A DNA stretch of 64,000 nucleotides from Synanceia verrucosa (Eukaryota > Chordata > Actinopteri > Perciformes > Synanceiidae), in the NCBI GenBank assembly GCA_029721515.1, contig CM056550.1, positions 28,984,619 through 29,048,618 of the forward strand. The letters run 5' to 3'. This document shows positions 1-13,168 of this stretch, one piece after another. How positions within the stretch are numbered: position 1 is the stretch's first letter; every line of letters begins with the position of its first letter. Under the pieces are notes generated by a model that searched no databases, had not been told where the DNA came from, and saw only the letters and a list, made by a program, of their open reading frames with translations. Position numbers and translations under genes: made by a program.

Positions 1-16
1 TCTTTAATTGACACCA

Positions 17-1583
17 TTTATTGCATCAAGGCATGATTGCATTTTTTTTCAAACAGCTTAAAAAAGTACAAATGAAAATAAAATGGTGGGATTAAAGAGT
101 ATCAAACTTGTTCAATATGATACAATAAGAAAAAAATCTGGCCTTTAAGAGTAATCTGCTCACCATTTGTCCCCTCAAACCAAGTTATTATATTCCGAAA
201 CACATTTAGAAATTCAGATTTGCCAAAACAAACCATACAAATACAAAAAGAGGACACCAAAGTAATTAGTAAGGACAAATCCATCACCCAGTGACAGAAA
301 ATAAAACTGTTTTTTTTACCTATTAATCAACACAGAAACACCAACGAACTGCATATTCCTTATCAATAAATTTGGCGAAATATAATCAACAAATGCCCAT
401 AAAGTATACATCCGGAAAGAAAAAAAGACTTGCCCAGTCGACTTATTGCAGTGTTGAATTCATTGATCAAAAACCAACTCATATGGACAATTACAGCATA
501 TGCATCACTTTCATTATGGTCAGTACATTTTTAGAAAACTTCATTTTTATATATAGAAAAAATCAAACATATCATCCCTTAAACTGCTGCCCATCAAAGT
601 GCATAACGTTCAATTTTCATGACGATCAATTTTCAGGTCTGCTCCTCTCACAGCTGTAGACAAACGGCAAATATTCCTGCCTCACTTCATGCTATATACT
701 TTAGCGAATATATATTTATTATATATATATTAAATTGACTATATAACAGAGTCATAAATGACTGATTTCTAATCTCAGACTATGAATTTAAAGGCTCCAT
801 CCTGCTCTGGTGACTTGATGAATGGCTGATTTCGCTGCATGTTAGTAAAAAACAAAACAAAGTTTAATGCTAATGTAGCAAAGTAGAGTCCTGCATGTCT
901 TCTCTGTTGCCGTAGTGACAGACGGTGCTTGTTTGCAGAGAGTGCAATGAAGGAGGGTGGTTGGGGTTTTTCTTCGCTTTTGCTTGTCGTCATTTCACCA
1001 AATAGACCCACAGTTCTGCACTCGTTTTGAACATGTCCTCTTATCATCAGCTGCCCGACTGCTGTTTGAGTTGTCACAGTTCCAGAAAATCCAACTTAAA
1101 GGATGAGTTTGTCCCATCATTTTTGTTCTTCCCTCTGAAGAAAACATCCACAGCCATTTGTTCTAGGTGTGATAATCCTCTGCGGTCCACATGAAACTTT
1201 AATTTGGTTTATAAATGTTTTTCTCTCTGTCGTTTTTTTTATTTTCACTGTTCCTGATATATCAGTGTCTTGTTACGCATTGCTGTCAATCACCTGACAC
1301 CCTTAGGACGACTGCCAGGAAATAATCCCTAATCACGTTGTCAATACACTTTATCATAAGATCAGTGTCTTTTGTTCCGGAGCCTTTGTTAACCTCATAG
1401 CTCAAGGTTTAACATGATCGTTGTAACAAAAGCAAGAAATAAATTACAGATGCGCTGCAGAATGATTGAAGGGAATGCAGAAGTAGCTGGGCTGTAATTC
1501 GTACCAGTGTTAATCCTTTTGGGGATGTTCAGGTCATTGGGTGGAGAGTATTAGTAATCAATGAGGTTTGGAAGGGTCAAAGG
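17..1583 (-). other. foxj1: foxj1 3'UTR with two candidate poly(A) signals
   Basis: No other gene is recognisable here. The minus strand carries AATAAA at 720-715 and again at 22-17 (TTTATT on plus). Both are in the right orientation for the foxj1 transcript, giving a 3'UTR of about 0.85 or 1.55 kb. The sequence is A/T-rich, and the short ORFs in it look random. Confidence 0.5.
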
Positions 1584-2691
1584 TCACAGATAGGCCTCCA
1601 CTCGCTCCCATGGCTGCATCTCTGTGAAGAAGCCCTCACACAGGCCGAAGCCCTGATCCAGAGTCAGAGGAATTGCCTGTGCTTCTTCTTTGATCTCCTC
1701 CCAGGGTTGCAGCACCACCTCCTCAGGCTGCTCCGGGAACAGTGCTGGGGGCTCGTCGAACTGCTGCAGGTGATGATGGTGGTGTTGGTGGTGGCTTTGG
1801 AGAAGCTGATCCTGGTCCAGCTGTTGTGGCACATGGAGCTCCCCCACATTCACTGTGCAGTCCAGATAACCGTAGGACTGGTGGAGGCTCAGGTGCTGCT
1901 GGCTCTGAGCCATGATGTCCCCGCTGCCGCACCACCTCGCCAGCCCAGCGGCTGAGTGCTGCCTCCCCTGTGTGGAAACCTCCATCTCACAGCAGCCCAA
2001 GGCGCTCAGTGCCGTGTTGATGTCCAAATCCTCGAAGGTGCTGCAGTTCCCGCTGAGAACATCATCGAACACTGACGCCAGGTCGAAGTCCCCCCTCAGG
2101 ACATCCGCTCTTTGTGCCTCCGTCGCCAAAAGAGGGGACTCGGCCGCCCTTGCCACCTTGCTGTTGCTCTTAGATGATGGGTGCTTCCGTTTGCTTCCCA
2201 CCCCTTGGTATGGGCAGCTATTTTGATAACCCTGAACTAGTTTGCTCTGTCTGTGGGCCACACTGCTGCTTCCGCCATTGTAGCTGTTAGCGGACATCCG
2301 CCTGCGTTTAAAAATGCCGTTTACGAACATATCCGCATACTGTGGGTCGATTTGCCAGAAGCCTCCTTTGCCTGGCTCGTCTTTCTGTCTGGGGACCTTC
2401 TTGAAACACTTGTTGAGGGACAGGTTGTGACGAATTGAGTTCTGTATGTGACAAAGACAAAAAAAAGGATATTTAACGCAACCTCTTCTGAGTTAGTCAT
2501 GCAAATACTGAATGTGTCAGCTTGTCTTTGTGAGGGAGGATGAAGGGGGAGGAGGGAGGGGGTGCTGTATTGTTGTTGTTTGTATAGGAAAGCAAATGTA
2601 CCTAATGAGGCTTTCTAGTAATAGGCAGCTCTGTGTGTTTCAAACATGATCAGCTGTGCTTAGCTGCCATCTCTCTCAGGAGCCCTCATTA

Positions 2692-2724
<33 letters not shown>

Positions 2725-3704
2725 CACACACTTAGAGTGCTTTCTCCTCCCCATCATCACCATTCCCCTCAGACAAAACAAAACCCTGCATGAGGAGCAC
2801 TCTCTGGGAAGATGGAAATTTCTGAGACTCTGTTTTGCATTAATAAACACTTGTCTTGGAAATCATCAAAGGCTCAAATCAGGCTTTAATCCTTTGGAAT
2901 AGTATTGTGATTATAGTGGAGGATTTAAAAAATACAAAAAACACATCTGATGTTTTTTTTTGTTTTGTCCAGTAGCATAAAGATGTGGTGTCTGATGGTG
3001 ACACTGGGATCTATTGCGGTCCCTTCTGTCCCTCACCTCGCCATTTATCTGATTCATCAATAATGGAAAGGGGAGTGAAGGAGGGGGAAGGTAGCTGGTC
3101 TGGTTACCTGCCAGCTGGGCTCCGCGTGTCTGTAGTAGCAGAAGTTCTCGGTGATCCAGTTATAGATGGTGGACAGAGTCACTTTGGGCTGCTTGCTGGC
3201 CTGCATGGCCATGCAGATGAGAGACGCGTAGGAGTAGGGCGGCTTGACTTTGGGATCGGTTTTGTAGTCGACCTCCGCGGGCGGGCTGGCCTGGATCGCG
3301 GGGATGTGCGCGTAGCCGTTCACGGGACGCTGCGCGCAAATGTCGGCTAAGCGCGGCGCTGCGCTGCAGTTGCTCCCGGATGTGACGGGGCTGCCGAGGC
3401 ACGGGGGCATCCCGGTGGCGGCGGTGTCACCGGCAGGCGGACTGGACGGAGAATCCGCGCCGCCTCTAGGGAAGCCGAGTCGCTTGAGGTACAGGTGCTG
3501 CTGGGAAGACGGGCAGCCCGGGCCAGTTCCGTTGGCCCGCTCCGGGTCCGCGTTGAGGATGGAGAAATTCTGCAGCCAGTGGAGGCTGGTGAGGCTGTCG
3601 TCCAGGGGGCCCGAGTCGGACCCTACGACCTGTTCCTCCGTGTACACCTCCAACCATTTCTCCTTAAACTTGTTGGCCATGTCGGGGCTCGTCAGGACCG
3701 GCAT
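1584..3704 (-). CDS. foxj1: Forkhead box protein J1 (FoxJ1), two coding exons
   Basis: FoxJ1 is a nuclear winged-helix transcription factor and the main activator of the motile-cilium gene programme (family knowledge). Coding exons are 3704-3108 (ends EPSWQ, donor gtaacc) and 2441-1584 (starts NSIRHNLSLN after a pyrimidine-tract acceptor). The join is phase 0 and gives about 484 aa, slightly longer than FoxJ1 proteins I know (about 420-460). The N-terminus has the FoxJ1 signature DDSLTSLHWLQNFSI (about residues 35-49). The forkhead domain runs from about residue 152 (KPPYSYASLICMAMQ) through the recognition helix NSIRHNLSLNKCF to GGFWQIDPQYADMF and the basic wing FKRRR. A His/Gln-rich run and an acidic C-terminus (EEVVLQPWEEIKEE, ending WERVEAYL) follow. 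The start is the first Met after the 5'UTR intron. Linkage to ubald1 suggests the foxj1b copy, which I could not confirm. Gene identity is secure; the a/b assignment is not. Confidence 0.95.
2692..2731. repeat. (CA)n microsatellite in foxj1 intron
   Basis: About 40 bp of CA repeat interrupted by one CG. It lies in the intron between the two foxj1 coding exons. Confidence 0.95.
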
Positions 3705-3780
3705 TCTGGCTTTACGCGCGGTGAGGACGGCTAAAGACGGCCAGAAAATCTTCAGATCGGCATTTAAAGTTGTTGTTTTA

Positions 3781-4200
3781 TCTTGGAAGTTAAAAAAGAA
3801 AGAAAAAAAAACAGTTACTTAAATTAATCTAAATCACCTCAGTTGATGTGGTCAAAAATATCCCAAACAAGCAGCATATTAAGTTGCCAAATGCATAATT
3901 TCTCTACCTCCGGTGCCCTTTTTTGGGTGACGATTCTCCGTGTGCACCTGTTGCAGCCCGTCCCCTGCCTCTTCTCTCCTTTCCTCTCCTCTCCTCTACT
4001 CTAGTCTCCTCTGCGGCGCATCCAGTCTCTGCGCAACAAGTGCGGCGGGGGGAGGGATAGGAGCATCCAACAGCAGCAGCAGCAGGTCACACGGGAGGAA
4101 AAAAGGGAAGAAAAGAACCACTCACGAAAGATCCGAGTCAGGTGAACCGGACTTTTGCTCATCCGAACTCACTGCTCTTGTTTACCTGTCTGCGTTAAGG
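3781..4200 (-). other. foxj1: foxj1 non-coding first exon and 5'UTR intron
   Basis: On the minus strand a strong acceptor (long T/C tract then ttccaag) opens the first coding exon at 3781. A matching donor (ggag followed by gtagag) ends an upstream GC-rich exon at 3908, leaving an intron of about 127 bp (3782-3907). The transcription start is not visible and about 4200 is a guess. A non-coding first exon agrees with FOXJ1 genes in other vertebrates. Confidence 0.5.
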
Positions 4201-4219
4201 TGAAGACGCGAGAAATGTG

Positions 4220-4470
4220 TGGAGGACGTTGCAAAAAAGTCGCTCATGAAGCCCGAGAGACTGCCCACAATCCCTTTAAACGCCCGAGGGGGGCTCCTGA
4301 TTGGCTGTCTATCCCTGTGGTTTGTGTGTGAGAGTGTGTGCACTATACAGGTTCGCTGCTGTGCTAAGAACAGCCAGTTTCGTTGTCTTTTAATCTTCGT
4401 CTTCATCCCGGAAACGGGATGAAATGTGACCTCTGCGCGCGTCGCTGGCGCTGCAAAAGACGCGCCACGG
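4220..4470 (-). promoter_or_regulatory. Probable foxj1 promoter with CCAAT box
   Basis: The stretch 3100-4470 is clearly richer in G+C and CpG than its surroundings, as expected of a vertebrate CpG-island promoter. A CCAAT motif for the minus strand (ATTGG on plus, 4300-4304) sits within GATTGGCTG, a typical NF-Y context. It lies about 100 bp upstream of the presumed first exon. No TATA box was seen. Confidence 0.45.
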
Positions 4471-5658
4471 GTCCCGCTTGGAGCCACTTCAGCAACTGAT
4501 GATAAGCCTATATTTACCATGCCTGTTCACTGTGAGGGGATTAGTGTTTGTTTTCAGACTTGAGAAAGCACATGTTGATTGAATTTTTGAATGTCAGTTT
4601 TACACAGTTAGGCCGAAATGATGGCTAATCTTCTCATTTTGCCCTCCAGTGGTTTTCAAGCCACTGATAACATAAGATAATCAAGTTGTGATGTAATTTC
4701 TTGGGCATGTGTACGCCACATTGTAAAAACACAGAACAAATGTGATAAAACAAAAAGACCGAATAAAGGAAGTATCAACAAGAGGGACCAAAAGATTTGT
4801 CACATTAAGTGAGTCACAACAAATATACAAGCAGCATAATTCACTTTCATTTTTGGCCTCCACCAACTCTTAGTGACACATTCTGCAAAGATTCAGTTGA
4901 ATTTGAGGAAATGCATTTAGTTTTGTTATGTTACTGGATACAAGATTACAACATTGTTTTATTCGTTGATTCGCAGAATGAGACAGTAATGGAGCCAGGG
5001 GAAAACCAGTGTAGATCTGAGGATGGTGAAGAGTAAAATATTTATCAGAATAAATTTTTTGTCTGTGCAATACAAGGATATGGAGGGCCTCAATGACTGG
5101 GTTTGCCTTGGGCCCCCAAATGACTAAATACGCTTATGGAAGAAACAAATTGTAGGCCGTCATTTATTTTAGGTGTTTTATTTATAAGTGGATGTCCAAG
5201 GCAACGTGAACTATGTGGAAATGCTGCCACTCTGTGGATTAATGCTGCAGCTACATTAGCATGCAAAGCCACAAATGAGGCCCTGATTGACAGACATACT
5301 AAAAAACACTGAGTCCTGAGGGTGAGGAAAAAAAGACATTCTAAATCCACAGCACTGGTTTCATTGTGTAGAAATGTGCTCAAGTAAAGCATGTTATATT
5401 GGAACCGATGTCCAGTTTTCTGTTTTCTTATGTATGCAACTCAGTGCTGTGCTCTCACCTCAAACCTTTAATATTCCTCACATGTTCTCTGAGGAGGGGA
5501 TACCACGCATCACCTCTGACACACTAAAATAATACTGAATATAAAAGTAGGCATTAATTGACTGATAAAATGTGCATAGACTTGCATGCTTTTTTGTGTA
5601 TTTACCTTTACATCATTTCCCTCTCTGATTACTGTATTATTTGTTTTATTCTGCTTAA

Positions 5659-5905
5659 TTTCCATCCATCCATTATCTGCCGTTTATCCTCACATAGGGT
5701 TGTGTGGGGGGGGCTGTCTGCCCTAAGACACATAGAGACAGACAACCACTCACACTCACACCTACAGACAATTTAAATTAGCCAGTTAACCTAATAAAAA
5801 TAATGATAGAGAACCCACACAGACACAGGGAGAATATGCAAACTCCACACAGAAAGGCCCCTTGCTGTGAGGTGACAGTGCTAACCGCTACACCACCATG
5901 CCACC
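5659..5905. mobile_element. Degenerate retroelement 3'-end fragment (RTE/Rex3-like, inferred)
   Basis: It begins with a TCCATCCATCCATTATCTGCC run. It continues with text that recurs widely in teleost repeats: CACTCACACTCACACCTAC, then AACCCACACAGACACAGGG, then a stretch containing GCAAACTCCACACAGAAAGG, ending in GTGACAGTGCTAACCGCTACACCACC. Family assignment is from memory of teleost repeats. Relative to the usual full form, an internal segment appears to be missing. Confidence 0.5.
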
Positions 5906-8044
5906 CTCTGCTAAATTTGTTAAATGGAATTATTCAGCAAAAAATATTTGAAATTGATTTATTCATCATTAAGTTGTATGTATTTGTGTATTTATGAATG
6001 TCATGGTCCCAGTACCCTGACTATCAAGCACACTTGACATGCCACCAAAAACCCAAACCTGATCAAAAAGATGTGGCTATAATGACCTCATAATGACCTG
6101 GTCATGTGGCACTCAGCCCCTGCTGTCTAGTGAATATGTGGGATACACAAAGCTGCTAAAACATCACAGCGACTTAACTAATATGGAAGGAGAACGCCTT
6201 TACAGAAGTAATTGTAGAAGAGCTGTGTCCCAAATGCATAACCACCAACCATTCCTCTTCCTCCCTAAACAGATTTCGTCAACACATCTGCCGAGGTTAA
6301 AGATTTGGAGTGCGGAGGAGGCTGACAGTTACTGGCATTCAGCGTAGGGCACAGAGGATGGATGAGCTGCAAAGTCAACGCTGCGACGCTGGAAGAACTT
6401 GGATACATCAGGCCAGCTGTTACATCCCAATGAGGAGGCCCAATTTTTAAAATGTCTCCAGGTTTGCTCAGTTTCTTGACAAAGGGCCTGCTGGTTGGGC
6501 AGGCAAATGTTTGAACAGCTGTTCTTATTGTTGCTGGGCTTCCCGCTGTCCTTCAACAGCAACTAAGCACACATACAGTACAGCTAACAGTACATCTAAT
6601 GGGCTGAAATAGGCTGCTAAGGAGGACTGTTACACCAGTATTTATTTCTTGTTAATAGCATAGCTAACCTTTGGAGGTGGTTTGATTCAGAAAAACCTTA
6701 ATAAATGGCCTTAAGTTTCTTTCCTTTGACTCCAACTGAAACTATACATTTTGGGAAAATGCAGGACCGACTGATGAACACAAGATACTGGACACAGTAG
6801 ACATTGGCCACTAGACTAACCTGTACCAGAGACTAGAGTATATAGATGTACTTCAGCCACCTGAAACAAAGGCCCATCTAAAAACACTGATATAAACTGA
6901 AGCATACTCAATATTTCCACTAATTTACCTTGGCGTGAGACAGCTATACAGTCTATGTTTTGGATGAGGAAATGAATCTTATTTTTTCCTCACTGCTTTT
7001 GCCAAAGACTCCATTGTTAATAATGTTAATTTTACCTTGCAGAGGTTGCAGGATTACTTCTGCCTTGGTTGGTTTGTGTTATTGTGTGGCTAAGTGATCG
7101 AGGCAGTTTTAGACCAGAACCCCCTTATATATGAGGTGAAGTTATTGGTCTTTTCAATGGAGTCTTGTTGCTTTGACAAGAGCATAGATGAGTGGCTGCA
7201 ACAGCTTCAGTTCTTGGCACAACAGACCCTCTCACAGCAGCGTAAAGCCGTTAAAATATTTTAAACATAGTGTACACTTAAACTGATATTGATTTTAGGT
7301 GGGCATTTCCTTTAATTTCCTAAAATACATTTAGCTGCCCATCTCGCCCACAGCAGTATATTACTTTGGTTTTAAATCCTGTCTGCTTCTCCAAACTGGT
7401 GGCCGACTGTTATCTACTGTAGTAATAATCTGACTATGAGTAAGTACCTCATACACACTTCAAAACACCACAACTATCCATTTAAAGCCAACTCTACCCT
7501 CCCCACAAGTTTGACGATTTGGAAAGTATTCTCATTTACTTTCTTGCTGGGAGTTAAACGAGAAGAAAATACCATTTTCATATTTGTGTGATACAATAAA
7601 CAATGCCAATAATGACACTGAAGGAGTTGAAAGTAACTTAACATGGAGCTGTAGATGATTAACCAGTCCATCAAAGTTTACACAATATAAGTATGCATTG
7701 GAAGTGATGAACAAATTGATTTTTCTTACCATGGATGTCAATGAACCTAAGTTCACCTAATATCACATCTCATGCTGTTACCTTCTTCCAGCACCAGATG
7801 ACACCATTTCCAGCCTTTCCTCCATCCTCTCTCTCTCACAGCTGCTACAAACATGCCATTGATAAAAAAAAATGTTTACAGTTTACTGTTACCCACAATT
7901 CTGTGCGGTGTGTATGTGTGTTGATATCAGAGCTGGGCTCATTTTACACACAGCCTGCACTAAAAGTGCTGGTATAGAAGACCAGATACCTCATTTACTG
8001 ACCATAATCCACCCACACATGTACATGCAAATGGAAAAGCAGGG

Positions 8045-8135
8045 GATTTATTCAAGATTCAAAGTGTTTATTGTTATATTAACAGTAAGGAAACATGTTT
8101 CCATGTTCAAAGAAATATTTCCTATCCTAGCAATC
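8045..8135. mobile_element. LINE/SINE tail-like fragment
   Basis: TTCAAGATTCAAAGTGTTTATTGTTATATTAACAGTAAGG-type sequence resembles teleost LINE 3' ends containing TTTATTGTCATAT..CACAGTAAG. It is short and diverged, and the family is not determined. Confidence 0.35.
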
Positions 8136-8469
8136 AGACTAAAATAGATAAACGATAATTTAAAAAAAAATAGATTTAAAGGCAGATTAAAAGACAATTT
8201 AAAAGATAGTTTAACAGGCAAATAATGCAATTAATTGTTTGGCTTGTCAGATATAGTAAACCAAAGGGGATGTATATATGCAGCGTTGTATTCTTCAGGC
8301 ATTATTAACAGCATGTTCCTTTCTTCATATTACATATTATACATATGCCACTAACTGACATTACAGAGAACAAATGGTCTGTTTCACAATGCAACATTAT
8401 GCGCTCATTAATTTCAGTCATATGCGTCCTCGTGATCGTCTGGATGAAGCTTTTCTTCGTTGTCCGACC

Positions 8470-9243
8470 TGCCGTAGTGCTCTTGCGCAGGCGAAACGCC
8501 CCATGTTGTTACGACAAAGAGAAATGTGGAAGCGGAGAGGTGGCAGTGCCGCCGCAGTCCGCACAGATGTGAGCAGATGAGCTGCGGCTGAAGGGGCCAG
8601 AGACAGTGTTGGTGTGGAGCAGCAGAGCAGACGCTGCTGTCGTCTGTCCCCCAGTTTAACTCCGAGCGATGTAATTGGCGACGGTGGATTTGTTTACCAT
8701 ATTTGGCAACGCAGTGACACAGCGCGCCTGGGAATTGGACGAGAGCGGCCGTCATTCACAAAAATTGGCCTCTTGGAGCTTTACAAACAAAGCGAGCGCT
8801 CACGGGAGTTGTAGTCCAAAACAAACCCTCTCGGAGATTACCCGTGTGGTGGTTTCCTTCTTCTGGGGGGATTTCGACGTCGTTCATGTTCCCGGATACA
8901 AAACGCGCTTACTGTGATGAATTTGTTTGTTTAAAGTGTATTTATGTGTGAAAATAAACCCGCATCAGGCGGTTAAAGACACGCCGACCACAGACCCTCC
9001 GCACCCGGCCTACAAATCCCACCAGCGGCGCTTTGATTTGATTGGCTGCGGCCTCCTGTCAATCAAGCCACGCTCCTCAAACTACCGCTCCTACAGTAAA
9101 TATTTGTGTTTGCTCGACCGGCTGTAATGGTGGACGAGTGAGGCTGGGAAACGGAATACAACTAGAGAGAAGAAAGAAGGGAAACGGGTCGAAAGTCTGC
9201 TTCAGAGCCAGCCGCCGCGAGTAGGACACGGGCTTTGTCGAAA
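8470..9243 (+). promoter_or_regulatory. ubald1 promoter/5'UTR region
   Basis: This CpG-rich block precedes the ubald1 start codon. Visible motifs are an NRF1-like palindrome TGCGCAGGCG (8484-8493), an inverted CCAAT (ATTGG, 8674-8678), a perfect forkhead core TGTTTAC (8691-8697) and a second inverted CCAAT (ATTGG, 9041-9045) in GATTTGATTGGCTGCGG. A TAAATATTTGTGTTTGC stretch near 9097-9113 holds two more forkhead-like cores. No TATA box was seen. The exact transcription start is unknown, probably within about 150 bp upstream of 9244. Confidence 0.5.
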
Positions 9244-12200
9244 ATGGATGAACTCAAACATCAAGTCATGATTAACCAGTTCGTCCTGACGGCGGGTTGT
9301 GCGGCAGACCAAGCGAAGCAGCTTCTGCAGGCGGCACATTGGCAGTTCGAGGTAAAAGAAAAATAAAAGCGAATGATAAGGCTTCAACGGCGAGCTAACG
9401 TTAGCCACACGGCTAATGTTTATGTCCGAGCGCTAGTTTCCTGTGGAGCTCGCCTGTCGGCTCTCTCGACACTTTTTTAGGCATCCCACACTAAACAAAG
9501 CGTCAGTGTTAGTTAGCTATGGGTCCGCTTTAGGTGGCCAGGGGTCGGCCCACTTTCTGACCAGAACTTTTGCTGTATTTAAAGTAGATTAATGGGTGCT
9601 TTAGCCGGGCTAAACCAGTGGGGGGAATACACAGTAGGGCGAAGCGTACAGCTAGCATATCCAATTAGACTTTACTCTAGATTAAATACTATAATCCGAC
9701 ACATGACAGCAGTGTACAGGCGAGGCCACTGAGTGCTATTACGCAATAAAGATGACCGTCGTGTTGTATCGACTACTAGCCGACAAAAAGAGGACACAGT
9801 TGTTTAGTCTGCGGTGAACTAATATAGATTTAGCCTGTACTTTCATTTAGTCGTCCCTGTATTGAATGTCTGTCAAACATAAGCGATGTTTGATCGGATT
9901 GCCCCAGCTATATTTACTGAAATGCAAAAACACGACGAATGCCATTCATTTTTCTCTGTGTTTCATTGTAGACTGCCCTCAGTGCCTTTTTTCAAGAAAC
10001 AAATATCCCATACGGCCATCATCATCAAATGGTGAGTGTTAGGAGGAGCGTGGAGATGATGATCATATTGTAAATTTTCATGGTGTTTATTATTCTGTTT
10101 ATTGATTTACAGCAAACCTTGACTTCTGGCTAGTATAGCTTTAAGACTACTGTGTTGTTTAGGGTGGGATGGGGATGGAGGGAGGATAAACAGCTCTTAT
10201 AGGCCAAGAGGGATGATGTTGTACTAACAATAACAAAGCACATGTCGGCCATGTTGTGAGCTTCCAGAAATAAACACACAGGCAGGCATGCAGCCGCAGC
10301 CACACTGAGAGAGTCCAGGAAGGGGGAGGGAGAAGGATACATGGAGGTGTATGACACAATGCCTCATTTTTACGGTGTGTTTTAACTGAGCTGCATAAAG
10401 GAAAAGGAAGGGCCCCTCTGTTTCTGGGTAAAACAGAAAAAGTCTCCTTCCAGGAAGACGACAGCTGCCTCTCACACATAGATCCTCACACAGTTGCATC
10501 CGCCGTGGGTCATTCGCCTGTTTCGCTGTCAACAGCGCATAATATTGAAGACTTAAAAGGTTAGATGAAAGGGAGTAAATTGTAAGGCGTCAGGGCTGAC
10601 GCACAGGTTGATTGTTATGAAACACTTGCAGTATTTCAGCAGCAGCAGCAGCCTTTGTTTGCAGCTGCATGCATGGCAGCGTCCATGCAGCTGCTCTCTG
10701 GAAGAGCCTCCATAGATGGCGGATTCTGGATGATGCAGGGTTGCATAAGAAATACAGTTTTTGTGACTGGTAAAACAAGAGCATCTCGACCCTCTTCTTT
10801 TAGCTCATGTCTGGCTTTCCATTTAGAGAGTAAACAGTTATCTGCTGAGAGCTGTTCTGTCCCATGTGCCAAATAGGGCCAAGCTTGATTGCGTACACAC
10901 TGAATAATGAACGTCAGGGAGGCAGAGCAACCTACGTGTATCTGTGGCATTATTCTTTTAGACACACTCTTGCATAATCGCAAGTTCACATTCCCTTTTC
11001 TTACACGTGTGCTTGTCTCTAGGTACTTAACTTGCATGCATTTTGTGCATTCACAGAGTGGGTGTTTGTGTGTGAGTCACAGCAGGGCAACATTTCTGTT
11101 GCACATGCAGTGCCGTGTCAGTGTTTTGTGTCGAAACTCATCCTTGAGATTGCTGTTTTGGCAAGAGGCCTCGCCCCAGCCTCACTGGCCCCAGCAGACA
11201 GTCTGTCGACATGCAGCCCTTGGCAGTGTGGTGGGTTACGGACGTCACATGGGGTCAGTTAGTTTAAGGATGTGCTGTTCAATGAGCCATATTCATGTAT
11301 GCTGCCAAATGCACTTTCCTAACCAACTTTGGCACCGTAGGAGAACTTAGTTTTGAAACATAGTTGTTTAAAACACAGTTGTCCCTAAACAAAGCTTGTC
11401 TTGTAATTTGTAAGCGTTTCGAGGCTGGTTTAGTTTACCTGTGTCATTTGTGCATCGCTTGTCAGAGGTTTATATCAAATATCAAACACTGAGGTGAGTG
11501 ATCTGGCTCATCAGTTAAGTCTTGTATAATGGTCTGGAGGGCGGAGGATTTAGATAAAGCTCATGTCATTATTATTTTCCTTTTAGTCGAGATCCCAGAG
11601 CCTGTGCTTGAATTGGCACACAATGTTAGAGAGCTACAATCTCTGCACAGACACGCATTTAAGACTGCATTTGTTGACGTCCGTGTGTGCACGATTGTTT
11701 CAGAGAGAACCAGACGGCAGCACGATGGATTTCTGAACAGATTGTTCATTTATGTGTGTTTTTGAGCAAAGCCTTCTAAGCTTCCACACCTACTGCATGG
11801 TTCATGATGGACACCCAGCCCAAGCTCCGTGCTTTTGTGCCTTCCACTCCTCCATGCACACACCCTGCTTTCACTAACACTGCGACCGCAACGCGTTACC
11901 ACAGGATGCGACAACCCAAAATGGACCCTTTCACAGCAGAAGGTGTCGGCGTAACTTAAAAAACACAGTGCCCTGTCTCGTAGTGTAGTTTGCGCCCTCC
12001 TCACTCCTCTTGCCTCCCTCCCTCTCCAGCTCTGCTTCTTTCTGTTTACAGATGCAAAGCATACGGCTCCAGACTTCAATTAACTGTTTATGTTTCCTGT
12101 TAGAGAACGTTATAGTCGTGCTCTGTCCTCATTGTCTTGTTTTTAGCATAAATCTCAAAGCAGTAACCAACCCCTAAACAGCACACGTTTGCTCACGATG

Positions 12201-13102
12201 TTAATCCCGCTTATAGCAAATACTATGCTCACATTCTTGTACCATCTTTTGTTGTTATTTTTATATTTATGTATTCCAGAAATGTGCCATTGCAATGCTG
12301 TTTCTTATGTCCCGTAGACATATTATCACATCAGTGCAACCCAATAGAGTCAATCACTGGAAGCAAAAAGTACCTCTGATGGTTTCTTATGTACATTTAC
12401 TTGAAACAAGATGCACATGTTGGGAAACATGTTTTGGTCTATCTGAATGTCTGTCCATGTGTGGGGCGCTCACGGCTTCAATAAAGTGAATGAATCCTCA
12501 TGTGACCACGGGAGGAAGAAGTAGTAGCCATAGCTGGATGACTTCCTCTGCTGTGCATGGTGGAAACATGTGACCCCTCTCCCAATCATGTGACTGAGCA
12601 GGGAAACGAGCTAACAAAGCCACACAGCCTGCTTCTTCATGTGTGTATCATTTCCACCAGAGTTAAGAACACAGTGAGGTGGTGTTGTTAAAGTATGTTG
12701 CCTTTAGTAGGTCAGGGTCAGAAAATATATTCTCAGACATTTTGAATCATATCTACACTCGTTCAGTTCAGTATCTCAAATAGCCCCTGTTCCTTTTTCC
12801 TCTCTTCGTCTCATTACACTGTAAAGTATTGAGGATCTGGCCTTCTTCCTCTTGATGCTTAAATGAGTCTATTAGCTAAATATAAGCAAGCAAGTAATCG
12901 TCATCTGTATCCATTTGAAGAACTTATACTGTTTCCTCCACTGCTGAGCACGAACCCAGTCTGTCTTACAATCCCACATTTCTCAGAATCATGGTATCAC
13001 AAACAAGGTGAATGAAAGTAGGATTTTTATTGTGTGAAGGCCAAAAGTACAGTGACGTAGCAGGAATAGTATTGGTCTCTAAAGGCTGTTTCCTGGCAAT
13101 AT

Positions 13103-13168
<66 letters not shown>

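Larger units (their letters stand above)
4500..8400. other. Divergent intergenic space, no gene seen
   Basis: This spans most of the gap between the divergent foxj1 and ubald1 promoters. All ORFs are short and unlike known proteins. The only recognisable content is a LINE-like fragment at 5659-5905 and a short LINE-tail-like match near 8045. The cilium-gene enhancers expected near foxj1 could lie here, but nothing in the sequence picks one out. Confidence 0.6.

Noticed and set aside
8374..8580. ORF of 68 codons (MRPRDRLDEAFLRCPTCRSA..) upstream of ubald1
   Set aside because: Lies in the CpG-rich promoter block, where open frames are expected. The CPTC motif alone is not enough, and no donor joins it in frame to a known exon.
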